From Rhodothermia bacterium (GTDB lineage: Bacteria; Bacteroidota; Rhodothermia; Balneolales; Balneolaceae): a stretch of DNA of 64,000 nucleotides. Under the pieces are notes generated by a model. The model was not told where the DNA came from. It did not search any database and saw nothing but the letters and a program-made list of their open reading frames with translations. Positions 26,140 to 35,217 of the stretch are shown one piece after another. The position numbers and the translations under genes were made by a program. Position 1 is the first letter of the stretch; each line of letters opens with the position of its first letter. The stretch spans positions 103,027 to 167,026 of the forward strand of contig JAUICM010000008.1 in the NCBI GenBank assembly GCA_030427885.1. Reading direction: 5' to 3'.

Positions 26140-26466
26140 TTACCCTTCAATTTTGTTTTCTATAATTTGAATAAGCTGTGGAGCCTGAGTTACTCCTGAT
26201 TTCTGCCAAAGGATCTTACCCCGCTGGAAAAGGATCAGGGTTGGTACCCCACGCACCTGATACTTAATTGCGGCAGCAGGATTTAACTCTGCATCGATCT
26301 TGATGATGGTCAGTCGTTCGCCTAATTCACGTTTTACTTCATTAAGTATTGGAGACTGCATCTTGCAGGGCGAACACCAGTTGGTATAGAAATCTACCAG
26401 CACCGGAGTATCTCCATTAATAAGATCCGTAAAGGATTGTGATAATACATCGGCAGTAGTACTCAT
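26140..26466 (-). CDS. trxA: Thioredoxin
   Basis: A 108-residue thioredoxin with the active site WCSPCK near residue 31, VDFYTNW before it, and the cis-Pro loop VRGVPTLILF near residue 73. WCSPC replaces the usual WCGPC. No signal peptide, so cytoplasmic. It could supply electrons to the adjacent OsmC peroxidase. In a minus-strand unit with DUF2892 and rhodanese genes. Confidence 0.92.
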   Translation of the reverse strand: MSTTADVLSQSFTDLINGDTPVLVDFYTNWCSPCKMQSPILNEVKRELGERLTIIKIDAELNPAAAIKYQVRGVPTLILFQRGKILWQKSGVTQAPQLIQIIENKIEG

Positions 26467-26471
26467 AGTCT

Positions 26472-26723
26472 CTATTTAACCTCTGTAAATTCAATTTTTT
26501 TATTTTCATCTTCGGGAAGGTTTTGATAGGGGACTGCACATCCGGTTCTTCCAAAACACCCGGTATTGGTTAGCGACTGAAACAGAAAGAAGGCACTGGC
26601 AAGGCCCAACATTCCATCCTTACTTACAATAGCCTGAAAACCAAGAAACAGACCGGCACCCAGCCCGAGAAATCTTCTGAGATGCCAGTCTTGAAGTACC
26701 GTATGTAGTACAAATGCTTTCAA
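26472..26723 (-). CDS. YgaP-like DUF2892 family membrane protein
   Basis: An 83-residue protein with two hydrophobic segments (FLGLGAGLFLGFQAIV and GMLGLASAFFLFQSL) followed by a TNTGCFGRTGC motif, typical of the small DUF2892 proteins. In YgaP a similar membrane part is fused to a rhodanese domain, and here a separate rhodanese gene lies 2 bases upstream, which fits a split YgaP arrangement. Likely receives or handles sulfur at the inner membrane (inference). Confidence 0.75.
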   Translation of the reverse strand: MKAFVLHTVLQDWHLRRFLGLGAGLFLGFQAIVSKDGMLGLASAFFLFQSLTNTGCFGRTGCAVPYQNLPEDENKKIEFTEVK

Positions 26724-26725
26724 GA

Positions 26726-27076
26726 TTAGTTTAACGCGCTGTTTAAAGATTGCCAGCCACCACCATTATAAACTTCTTCAAAGCCGTTAGACTCAAGAAT
26801 ACGCTTGGCTGAGCCACTTCTTGCACCTGAAGCACAACATACGATCACAGGTTTTGTACTGTCGATCTTGCTTAGCTTAGAATTCAGCACCTGCAATGGG
26901 ATGTTTTTAGATCCTTTAATATGGCCTGAGCTGTACTCTCCTGAGGTACGTACATCAATGATGCTGGCTCCGTTTTTTCTTAATTCTGAGTAATCCACAG
27001 GTTCCTGTGGAGTAAAAAGTGATTTGAGTGCCTGAAACATATGTTCAAATTGTGTAGTTATTGTTGATTCAGACAA
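26726..27076 (-). CDS. Rhodanese-like domain protein
   Basis: A 116-residue single-domain rhodanese. SIIDVRTSGEYSSGHIKGSKNIPL is the first family motif, and the active-site loop is CCASGARSG, with the catalytic Cys followed by a Ser/Gly/Arg loop as in sulfurtransferases. No signal peptide. First gene of the redox cassette and adjacent to a Crp/Fnr regulator, which suggests redox- or sulfur-responsive control (inference). Confidence 0.88.
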   Translation of the reverse strand: MSESTITTQFEHMFQALKSLFTPQEPVDYSELRKNGASIIDVRTSGEYSSGHIKGSKNIPLQVLNSKLSKIDSTKPVIVCCASGARSGSAKRILESNGFEEVYNGGGWQSLNSALN

Positions 27077-27113
27077 AGGTAGGAGGGAACTCAGCCGAGT
27101 TCAGTCACTTTTG

Positions 27114-27725
27114 TTACATAAGGATGATTTTATTTCTACCCAGTTCTATAAGTCCCTCATTTTCCATTTGCTTAAGTAAACGGGAAACCACCACCCTGGC
27201 CGTACCCATTTCATTGGCAAGCTGTTCATGAGTGATGTTTATTTCTGAGGAACCAGTAGCTTCCGATTTCTTTTTGAGGAAATGGAGCAGCCGCTCATCC
27301 ATTTTCTTGAAACTCACTTCATTAACCACCGATAAAAGCTCTTCAAAGCGCTTATGGTAGATCCTGAAGATATAGCCGATCCACTCCGGGAATCGCTGAA
27401 CCAGTTCCTGCATTCTCTCCGCCGGTATGAGTAGAACTTCGCTTTCTTCTTCGGCAATGGCTTTAACTTTACTTTTTTCGCGATGAAGTCCGCCCAGAAA
27501 AGACATAATACAGGTTTCACCGGGTTGGATATAGTAGAGCAGCATTTCACGGTGATCATCATCGCTCTGCATCACTTTGATGCTGCCACGGGTCACAATA
27601 GGAAGTGAACGGATGTAAGCATGCTCGTTGAGAATAGTTTCACCCTTTTTGAAAATCCGTGTTTCTCCCAGTTCGGTTAATTGAGAGATCATTTCTTTAT
27701 TCGGAAAGGTGAGCTGGTTGTTCAT
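27114..27725 (-). CDS. Crp/Fnr family transcriptional regulator
   Basis: A 203-residue regulator from ATG 27725 (MNNQLTFPN); the longer frame to 27785 adds a non-conserved stretch. An N-terminal cyclic-nucleotide-type beta roll (FKKGETILNEHAYIRSLPIVTRGSI region) has no Fnr-type Cys cluster. The C-terminal winged helix contains the recognition segment ITHEQLANEMGTARVVVSRLLKQME. Lies 37 bases upstream of the rhodanese gene on the same strand and divergent from icmF. Probable control of the redox cassette. Confidence 0.88.
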   Translation of the reverse strand: MNNQLTFPNKEMISQLTELGETRIFKKGETILNEHAYIRSLPIVTRGSIKVMQSDDDHREMLLYYIQPGETCIMSFLGGLHREKSKVKAIAEEESEVLLIPAERMQELVQRFPEWIGYIFRIYHKRFEELLSVVNEVSFKKMDERLLHFLKKKSEATGSSEINITHEQLANEMGTARVVVSRLLKQMENEGLIELGRNKIILM

Positions 27726-27853
27726 AAGCTGCTTTAGGAGTTGAAATCGTAACTTAAAACAAAATACTGTTTCAAGTATAAGCATTCGCGGTCAAATCTG
27801 AGATTATCTGTAAAAAGCGGTATCCTTAGTAGGTAACAGAATAAGTATTTTTT

Positions 27854-27874
27854 TATCTTTGGAACCGCTTCCAA
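27854..27874 (+). promoter_or_regulatory. icmF promoter -7 box overlapped by a LacI-type operator
   Basis: TATCTTTG (27854-27861) fits the Bacteroidota -7 box. Overlapping it, TTGGAACCGCTTCCAA (27859-27874) is an inverted repeat with perfect 6-base arms and a central CG, the signature of LacI-family operators. Binding there would cover the promoter. No strong -33 TTG is seen. Confidence 0.6.
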
Positions 27875-27892
27875 CATTAAAAAACAAGGTTG

Positions 27893-30800
27893 ATGTCGAC
27901 AAAAACCACTAAAACTATTAGTAAAGAGAATAATAACAACAAGGAGCTGTTTTCCTCAACTCCATATAAAGCTGAACATAAGATCCGGTTTGTTACAGCT
28001 GCCAGTCTGTTTGATGGTCACGATGCCAGTATCAATATCATGAGACGCATACTTCAGAGCAGTGGCGCCGAGGTAATCCATCTGGGGCATAATCGTTCTG
28101 TGCATGAGATCGTGAACTGTGCGATCCAGGAAGATGTGCAGGGGATAGCTATCAGCTCGTACCAGGGTGGACATGTGGAATATTTCAAATACATGACCGA
28201 GTTGCTCAAAGAGAATGGTGCCGACCATATTAAAGTATTTGGCGGCGGCGGCGGTGTGATCGTTCAGGATGAGATTGATGAACTTCATGCATCAGGAGTT
28301 ACCCGGATCTTTTCAGTAGAGGACGGAAGTGAAATGGGACTCCAGGGGATGATAAACCTGATGCTGAAAGAATGTGATTTTGATCCTGTATCTGTGCAGA
28401 AAGTTGATACCGAAAAGATCAAAGAACGCGATGTGGTTACGCTCGCCAAGTGTATAACAGCACTGGAAAATGATCATGCTGATATACTTTCATATACCAA
28501 TAGTAAATTACTGGACAGCAATGGAAAGGAGCTATTAACTGATAGTGAAAGTTCTATACCGTTGATTGGAATTACAGGCACAGGTGGGGCAGGAAAAAGC
28601 TCGCTGACCGATGAGTTGGTTCGTCGGTTTTTAACGGAGTTCCAGGAACTTAACATTGGTATTATTTCAGTGGATCCATCCAGAGTTAAAACCGGCGGGG
28701 CTTTGCTTGGAGATCGCATCAGGATGAACAGCATAGATACCGAACGGGTATTTATGAGAAGTCTGGCAACAAGGGCTTCAAACCGTTCAACCAGCGCTGC
28801 TCTTAAGGCAACGATTGAGCTATTAAAAGTGGCTGGCTTTGATCTGATCATTGTGGAGACCAGCGGGATAGGGCAGAGTGGAACGGAGATCGTGGATATT
28901 ACTGATATCCCGTTGTATGTGATGACCAGTGAATATGGGGCAGCTACCCAGCTTGAGAAGATCAACATGTTGGATCTTGCTGAAATAGTGGTTTTAAATA
29001 AATTTGAAAAAAAAGGTTCTCAGGATGCATTACGTGATGTCCGTAAGCAAATGCTGCGGAATTCAGCTCAATGGCATGCCAGGCCTGAAGAGATGCCTGT
29101 TTATCCGACCATTGCAGCGCAGTTTAATGATGAAGGTGTAAACCGACTTTTTAAAGCCTTAGTTGATAAGATCAATGCCAGATATGAATTGAGTTGGGAA
29201 ACACGTCTTTATACTAATCCTGAGCCCGCTACCGGTATCCAGGCTCAGGCGATCATCCCGGGTAAAAGAGTTCGGTATTTATCTGAAATATCTGATACGG
29301 TTCGGAATTATCATCAATGGGCGAATCAACAGGTGGAAATTGCTTCCAGATGGGATGAGGTAAAAGGTTCTATTAATCAGCTGGAGGGGATGAAAGATGA
29401 TTCTGCTGAGCTGAGTATTAAGCTTCTAACCAAAATGAAGTCAAAGTGGGAAGATGAGCTGGATTCCACTACTAAAAAGATACTGGAGTCATGGGATGAT
29501 CTTTCTGAACGGTACACCGGGGATGAGTTTGAAATACAGATTCGTGACAAAAAGATTAAAAATGAATTGTATCGTGAATCATTAAGTGGTTTGAAGATTC
29601 CTCGTGTAGCTCTTCCAAAGACAAAACATTCAGGGGAGCGGCTGCGATTTGCATTGAAGGAGAATCTGCCCGGTTACTTCCCATATACTGCGGGAGTATT
29701 CCCGTTCAAGCGGGAAGGGGAAGATCCTACCAGGATGTTTGCCGGAGAAGGAACACCCGAAAGAACGAATAAACGATTCCATTTTGTAAGTGAAGGGATG
29801 CCGGCAGCACGGCTTTCCACTGCATTTGACTCAGTAACTCTGTATGGCGAAGATCCCGGATACCGGCCGGACATCTATGGAAAGATCGGGAATTCAGGGG
29901 TTAGTATTTGTTCACTTGATGACATGAAGAAGCTTTATTCCGGTTTTGAACTAACGTCCCCAACTACTTCTGTATCAATGACTATCAATGGTCCTGCCCC
30001 TATGATCCTGGCTATGTTCATGAATACAGCTATTGATCAGGAAGTGGAGCGATACCTTAAAAATGAAGGTAAGTGGGAGGAAGCTCAAAAGCATATCAAA
30101 GCTTACTTTAAGGAGCGTGGAGTTCCGGTTCCGGCCTATTCAAATGAAATCCCAAAAGGTAATGATGGTTTTGGTTTAGGTCTGCTGGGTCTTACCGGTG
30201 ATAATCTTGTACCTGCCGGGGTATATGAGAAGATCAAAGCTAAAGCCCTTAGTGTGGTACGCGGAACGGTACAGGCTGATATCCTTAAAGAAGATCAGGC
30301 ACAAAATACTTGTATTTTCTCCACAGAATTTGCACTCAAGATGATGGGTGATATGCAGGAATACTTTACGGAACATAAGGTTAGGAATTATTACTCTGTG
30401 TCTATTTCTGGCTATCATATTGCTGAAGCAGGGGCTAATCCGATTACCCAGGCTGCGTTTACGCTGGCTAACGGGTTTACTTATGTGGAGTATTATCTGG
30501 CCCGGGGATTGAACATTGACGATTTCGCCCACAACCTGTCCTTTTTCTTCAGTAACGGACTTGATCCCGAATATGCTGTGATCGGCAGGGTTGCACGAAG
30601 GATCTGGTCAGTTTCGATGAAAAACAGATACGACGCCAACGAGCGTTCTCAAAAGCTGAAATATCATATCCAAACCAGTGGACGTTCTCTGCACGCACAG
30701 GAAATCCAGTTCAATGATATCCGTACGACTTTACAGGCATTATTAGCGATATATGATAATTGTAACTCATTGCACACCAATGCATATGATGAGGCAATCA

Positions 30801-31360
30801 CCACGCCTACTGAAGAGTCGGTACGCAGGGCTCTGGCTATTCAGATGATCATCAATAAAGAGCTTGGTACCACAAAGAATGAGAACATTAATCAGGGATC
30901 ATTCTTTATTGATGAATTGACGGATCTGGTTGAAGAAGCCATACTAACTGAGTTTGACCGCATCACAGAACGTGGTGGTGTTCTGGGAGCTATGGAAAGC
31001 ATGTATCAGCGTGGTAAGATCCAGGACGAAAGCCTGTACTACGAATCCAGGAAACACAGCGGGGAACTGCCGATCATCGGAGTGAATACCTTTTTCGGGT
31101 CCGGTGGTGAAGAAGAAAAGAAGCCTGTTGAGCTGATCCGTTCTACTGAAAAGGAGAAAAAGCAGCAGATCGATAATCTGGAAGCCTTCTGGAAATGCAA
31201 TGCAAAAGAATCCGCAGAAGCTATTGAACGTCTGAAATCAGTTGCCCGCAACAATGGCAATATCTTTGAAGAGTTGATGGAAACAGTAAAAGTTGCTTCA
31301 CTAGGACAAATATCCCATGCCCTGTACGAAGTTGGTGGTCAGTATCGAAGGAATATGTGA
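27893..31360 (+). CDS. icmF: Fused isobutyryl-CoA mutase with GTPase chaperone
   Basis: A 1155-residue fusion from ATG 27893 (a TTG lies 3 bases before). Order of domains: B12-binding ([12 protein letters not shown], near residue 40, with the base-off DxHxxS-like motif), MeaI/ArgK-type GTPase ([10 protein letters not shown] near residue 225, [16 protein letters not shown]), a linker, then the adenosylcobalamin mutase TIM barrel from about residue 580. [20 protein letters not shown] carries Phe where methylmalonyl-CoA mutase has Tyr, as in IcmF. It interconverts isobutyryl- and n-butyryl-CoA (or similar branched acyl-CoAs), with built-in GTP-driven cofactor quality control. Single-gene unit. 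Confidence 0.93.
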   Translation: MSTKTTKTISKENNNNKELFSSTPYKAEHKIRFVTAASLFDGHDASINIMRRILQSSGAEVIHLGHNRSVHEIVNCAIQEDVQGIAISSYQGGHVEYFKYMTELLKENGADHIKVFGGGGGVIVQDEIDELHASGVTRIFSVEDGSEMGLQGMINLMLKECDFDPVSVQKVDTEKIKERDVVTLAKCITALENDHADILSYTNSKLLDSNGKELLTDSESSIPLIGITGTGGAGKSSLTDELVRRFLTEFQELNIGIISVDPSRVKTGGALLGDRIRMNSIDTERVFMRSLATRASNRSTSAALKATIELLKVAGFDLIIVETSGIGQSGTEIVDITDIPLYVMTSEYGAATQLEKINMLDLAEIVVLNKFEKKGSQDALRDVRKQMLRNSAQWHARPEEMPVYPTIAAQFNDEGVNRLFKALVDKINARYELSWETRLYTNPEPATGIQAQAIIPGKRVRYLSEISDTVRNYHQWANQQVEIASRWDEVKGSINQLEGMKDDSAELSIKLLTKMKSKWEDELDSTTKKILESWDDLSERYTGDEFEIQIRDKKIKNELYRESLSGLKIPRVALPKTKHSGERLRFALKENLPGYFPYTAGVFPFKREGEDPTRMFAGEGTPERTNKRFHFVSEGMPAARLSTAFDSVTLYGEDPGYRPDIYGKIGNSGVSICSLDDMKKLYSGFELTSPTTSVSMTINGPAPMILAMFMNTAIDQEVERYLKNEGKWEEAQKHIKAYFKERGVPVPAYSNEIPKGNDGFGLGLLGLTGDNLVPAGVYEKIKAKALSVVRGTVQADILKEDQAQNTCIFSTEFALKMMGDMQEYFTEHKVRNYYSVSISGYHIAEAGANPITQAAFTLANGFTYVEYYLARGLNIDDFAHNLSFFFSNGLDPEYAVIGRVARRIWSVSMKNRYDANERSQKLKYHIQTSGRSLHAQEIQFNDIRTTLQALLAIYDNCNSLHTNAYDEAITTPTEESVRRALAIQMIINKELGTTKNENINQGSFFIDELTDLVEEAILTEFDRITERGGVLGAMESMYQRGKIQDESLYYESRKHSGELPIIGVNTFFGSGGEEEKKPVELIRSTEKEKKQQIDNLEAFWKCNAKESAEAIERLKSVARNNGNIFEELMETVKVASLGQISHALYEVGGQYRRNM

Positions 31361-31400
31361 TCGTTGATTAGATCATTATTTATGCTTCATTAAATGGTGA

Positions 31401-32513
31401 TCATTCATCATCAGTCATCATATAAGGCACAATATTAAACCTGAAAGTATAATTATCACCGATAGCATCGATCAGGCCAAACCAGCCACCGTCTTCCCAG
31501 GCTGTGGGTGCACCACCTTCATCAAGGATGGTTGATCGTACCAATTTATAGTGATCTCTGACCAGATCCGTGTTACGCTCAGCAGGATTGGCATTTCTTC
31601 CGACACCCCATTCTCCATAATTAAGGGGGACATCAAGTTTACGGGCATGTGCAAAAACTGAGCGAATAGAGTTTTCTACGGAAGAAGCTCCCGGATAGCT
31701 CGAGTTTTTGCCATCCTGACCACAGAAATCCCAAGGATCGTAGGTATGAACCTGCATGGCCAGATAAACATCTTCACCACCACCCGGAAGAGAGGCTTTT
31801 GTGGGATACACATCATCCAACTGACTGTGATTACCCATTCCATTTGGTGCTACCTGTACAATTCTTGTGATGTTGTTACCGCCGGTTGCACGAATCGCAT
31901 CGTATCCAAGCTTATTGATCTGTCGGGTGTATGATAATCCCTGTGCATTAGAAGGAGATACATTTCCACCCCATTCTCCGAATTTGCCCTGAGGTTCATT
32001 CAATACCTCAAAGATCAGATATTGAGGGTAATCCTTAAAGTAAGTCGCTATATCGGTCCAGAGAGTACTGAATTTGTCATTATAGGTATCAGAACCATCG
32101 TAATGGTCATTCAGCCAATGTTCATGGTGGGTATTTATGACCACATACATTTCCTGGTCGATGGCATAATCTATAATCGCCTTCAGGCTTTTGAAACGAA
32201 CATGATCGAAATCAACATTTCCATTGGCATCAGCCAGATGATTGCCACTGTAGCCATCCATCCAGGTAACCGGAATTCTGATGTGCTTTATACCGGCAGA
32301 CTTATACAGGTCTATGATATTATAATTATTTTCAGGGCTGGTATTCCTTGAGTTCAGATCAAATGTATTTCCAATATTCAGTCCTGTTCCCATTGACTGA
32401 ATTACCTCTTTAGCCGTTTGGAGAGGGAGAGGTTCTTTTTCTTCACCGCTTGATGTTGCTCCGCATGAGATAATCAAGAGGGAGAGGAAGGCAGAAAGTA
32501 AAAGTGATTTCAT
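31401..32513 (-). CDS. Glycoside hydrolase family 5 lipoprotein (cellulase-like)
   Basis: A 370-residue secreted lipoprotein (lipobox IISC near residue 17). The GH5 TIM barrel shows GLNIGNTFD, IRIPVTWMDG, NTHHEHW, the acid/base Glu in FEVLNEPQG near residue 171 and the nucleophile Glu in NYGEWGVG near residue 302. Such enzymes cleave beta-1,4-glucans or mannans. Probably sits on the outer membrane and feeds oligosaccharides to the GH3/ROK/transporter cluster about 8 kb away (inference). Single gene, convergent with icmF. Confidence 0.9.
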   Translation of the reverse strand: MKSLLLSAFLSLLIISCGATSSGEEKEPLPLQTAKEVIQSMGTGLNIGNTFDLNSRNTSPENNYNIIDLYKSAGIKHIRIPVTWMDGYSGNHLADANGNVDFDHVRFKSLKAIIDYAIDQEMYVVINTHHEHWLNDHYDGSDTYNDKFSTLWTDIATYFKDYPQYLIFEVLNEPQGKFGEWGGNVSPSNAQGLSYTRQINKLGYDAIRATGGNNITRIVQVAPNGMGNHSQLDDVYPTKASLPGGGEDVYLAMQVHTYDPWDFCGQDGKNSSYPGASSVENSIRSVFAHARKLDVPLNYGEWGVGRNANPAERNTDLVRDHYKLVRSTILDEGGAPTAWEDGGWFGLIDAIGDNYTFRFNIVPYMMTDDE

Positions 32514-32728
32514 TCGTAATCGCTGGTTAGGTAATGAGGGATGGTAATGTAATGAACTTATCTAAGATAGAGTTGAATTATTAACAATAAGTGAAGCACT
32601 ACAGAAGTATGTATTAAAATGAGATTGAGGGGATGAACCCCTTGTTTGCTAAAGTGTGCTCCAATTTCCAGGTATCAGAAAGCGAAGTCCTTCAGGTCTT
32701 TGCAGAAAGATAAAAAATGACAAGATCA

Positions 32729-33289
32729 TTATTTCTTAACCCCGTAATGCATTACCATTACACCAGAGTTAAACGTTTGTGTGTCAATGAGTTTCATGTT
32801 TGTTCTGAAAACCATTTGACGTGTATCAAACAGTCTTGGCCCTGCTCCGGCCATCATGGGTTGAACCAGGAAGTAATATTCGTCAATGAGTCCTTTGTCG
32901 GTGAGAGCTGAAACCAGCCCGGGACTTCCCAATACATACAGATCGCCGTCCGCATCTTCCTTGAGTGACTTAATGGTCGACTCGTGATTATCTCTTACAA
33001 TTGCGGAACGGTTCCAGAACACATCCACGAGAGAGCGGCTGAATACGAACTTTGGGAGATCATTGATCAGTTTTGCAAAAGCAAACATGCTTTCGGAGTC
33101 ATTTGAATTCTTCAGGATATTCGGCCAGAAGCTTTCAAACATTTCATAAGTAACCCGGCCAAATAATACTCCGCCTGCCCGGTCAATGATATTACAGGCG
33201 AACCGGTGATGCTCTGCGTCGGCTATCACCGCATCATGACCACAAAACCCATCCACCGTAATATTCAGAAAAGAGATAATTTTGGGCAT
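32729..33289 (-). CDS. Dihydrofolate reductase family protein (RibD C-terminal-like)
   Basis: A 186-residue RibD-C/YyaP-type reductase. Typical segments are ISFLNITVDGFCGHD at the start, GGVLFGRVTYEMFESFWP near residue 40, KFVFSRSL, and DLYVLGSPGLVSAL near residue 117. NAD(P)H-dependent reductase fold; the physiological substrate of these stand-alone proteins is unknown. A single gene. Confidence 0.85.
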   Translation of the reverse strand: MPKIISFLNITVDGFCGHDAVIADAEHHRFACNIIDRAGGVLFGRVTYEMFESFWPNILKNSNDSESMFAFAKLINDLPKFVFSRSLVDVFWNRSAIVRDNHESTIKSLKEDADGDLYVLGSPGLVSALTDKGLIDEYYFLVQPMMAGAGPRLFDTRQMVFRTNMKLIDTQTFNSGVMVMHYGVKK

Positions 33290-33309
33290 ACTATTATTTA
33301 GAGGAGATA

Positions 33310-33945
33310 TTATAATTCAACTAGGCCATTAATAAACAGATCAATATCATCTTTATAGTCATCTATAAGAGTATCAATTGTAAAGGTGATCAATTGAACG
33401 CTTCCATTTTCATTGGAATAATAATATCCACTATAAACAAAATTGAGTCCCTGAATTGTACCTTTCAATTTCAGATGGAGTACTTTCAATCCATTTACAG
33501 TTCTATACTCCTGATGAATGATTTTAGAATCAGGAGCAGCGGACTTTGCATTTTCCAGAGCTACAAGTCTAAATGTCTCTAAGGGGATCTCCAGTTTTTC
33601 TGTAATCATAACAGCGTGAAGATCTTCATTTTTCATTTTGAAGCTATACTCAGCATCCTGATTAGCAGCTCCTTTTTCAAACGACCATTTTTTTGGATTT
33701 AAATATAAACCTACATTGAATTTGGTACTTTTTAGTAGAAAGGATGAATCATTACTTTTTGTGAAATTAACCGGGTTTACAGCAATAGAATCTTCCGGAA
33801 CATCGTCCGGGTTCACATAAGCCCATGTACCATCATCATATAAAAAAACTTCTTCTCCTGTATCGGTTATGGCCATTTGTTGAGCAAATAATGAAATGGG
33901 AACTAACCCGAAGATCAGGATGAGTGATGTAAATCTGAATTTCAT
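33310..33945 (-). CDS. Secreted protein of unknown function
   Basis: About 211 residues from ATG 33945 (MKFRFTS), which gives a good Sec signal peptide cleaved after LFAQQ. The earlier start at 33972 only adds nine residues. A short segment GEEVFLYDDGTWAYV resembles the secreted SH3-like or DUF3157-type strands found in Bacteroidota, and the rest is a mixed alpha/beta domain. No catalytic motif recognised. It sits in the gap between the RibD-like gene and a divergent oxidase. Confidence 0.65.
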   Translation of the reverse strand: MKFRFTSLILIFGLVPISLFAQQMAITDTGEEVFLYDDGTWAYVNPDDVPEDSIAVNPVNFTKSNDSSFLLKSTKFNVGLYLNPKKWSFEKGAANQDAEYSFKMKNEDLHAVMITEKLEIPLETFRLVALENAKSAAPDSKIIHQEYRTVNGLKVLHLKLKGTIQGLNFVYSGYYYSNENGSVQLITFTIDTLIDDYKDDIDLFINGLVEL

Positions 33946-34016
33946 AAGTATCAATTTCTGAGTATTCTGCATGTTGGATTATAGTATTTTTTAGAAAAGA
34001 ATTTGCACTAAAATTG

Positions 34017-35159
34017 ATGCTTGAAGTTATAATAATCGGCCTTGGCTCCATGGGTTCTTCCACGTTGTATTATCTGGCGAAGCGCGGAGTGAATGTGTTG
34101 GGACTGGAACAGTTCGGGCTGGGGCATGGAGAAGGCTCACATTCCGGTCAGACCCGCATCGTACGCAAAGCTTATTTTGAGCATCCGGATTATGTGCCTC
34201 TGCTGGAATCTGCTTATGAAGGCTGGAAAGAGATCGAAGAAGTTTCCGGACGGCAACTCTATTACCCGACAGGTTTGGCATATTTCGGGGAGGAAGAACA
34301 TCCTGTGATGCAAGGAGTGAAGTTTGCGGCAGATACATACAATATTGAATATTCAATACTCAATAATGAATATTCAATGTTCACTGTGCCGGATCATTTT
34401 GAGTCTTTGATCGAACCGGGTGCAGGCTTTGCATTGACAGAGCAGACGATCAACACCTTTGCAGAGGAAGCAGTAAAACTGGGGGCAGAGATAAAAACAG
34501 GAGAGAAGGTTCTGCACTGGAAATCCTTTAAAGACGGAGTAGTGGTAACCACTTCAAAAGCGGAATACCGTGCTGATAAGCTGATCATTACAGCCGGAGC
34601 TTATGTTAACGACCTGATCCCTGCTTTTAAGAGCAGCATGAAAGTCACACGACAACTGCTCGCCTGGGTAAAACCAAAGGATCCCGAACTGTTTGAGCTG
34701 GGCAGATTCCCTTGCTGGATGCTCACGGATCCTGAATTCAATGGCTTGTTTTACGGATTTCCGTCACTTCCTGTAGATCAGTTTGGAGGGAATGGATTAT
34801 TGAAAGTAGGGCATCATGTGCCCGGGGAAGAGATCAGACCTGAAGAACTTCCCGACTATGATGCGAAACAGGAATCTGATATACTTATAAGTATTTTAGA
34901 GAAATACCTGCCCGAAGCCGCAGGTTCCATCGAATCCGTAACTGCATGTATGTACACTAACAGTCCGGATGAGCATTTTGTGTTGGACAGGCTGCCGGAT
35001 CAGCATAACAGAGTGATCATTGGCTCAGGATTTAGTGGTCATGGTTTTAAATTCGTACCGGTGGTTGGCAGAATATTATCAGACCTTGCTGTGGCAGGAA
35101 AGACGTCTTTACCAACCGGGTTTCTGTCATTAGACAGGTTTAAAAATCCAGATCAATGA
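34017..35159 (+). CDS. FAD-dependent N-methylamino acid oxidase (MTOX/sarcosine oxidase-like)
   Basis: A 380-residue monomeric sarcosine oxidase-type flavoenzyme from ATG 34017. The N-terminal IIGLGSMGSSTLYYLAKRG is the FAD-binding motif, GEGSHSGQTRIVRKAYFEHPDYVPL is the family signature near residue 37, and ACMYTNSPDEHFVLDRLP near residue 305 contains the covalent flavin Cys in its usual C-x-Y-T-x-x-x-D setting. It oxidises N-methyl groups of amino acids with release of hydrogen peroxide. Oddity: within residues about 105-120 an EYS-type heptapeptide is duplicated by an 11-bp repeat (34347-34357 and 34368-34378). Confidence 0.9.
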   Translation: MLEVIIIGLGSMGSSTLYYLAKRGVNVLGLEQFGLGHGEGSHSGQTRIVRKAYFEHPDYVPLLESAYEGWKEIEEVSGRQLYYPTGLAYFGEEEHPVMQGVKFAADTYNIEYSILNNEYSMFTVPDHFESLIEPGAGFALTEQTINTFAEEAVKLGAEIKTGEKVLHWKSFKDGVVVTTSKAEYRADKLIITAGAYVNDLIPAFKSSMKVTRQLLAWVKPKDPELFELGRFPCWMLTDPEFNGLFYGFPSLPVDQFGGNGLLKVGHHVPGEEIRPEELPDYDAKQESDILISILEKYLPEAAGSIESVTACMYTNSPDEHFVLDRLPDQHNRVIIGSGFSGHGFKFVPVVGRILSDLAVAGKTSLPTGFLSLDRFKNPDQ

Positions 35160-35217
35160 AACCTGAATGGTTTTCAGTCGTCTATCCCACATGGTTATCA
35201 ACAATAAGTAGGGCACA

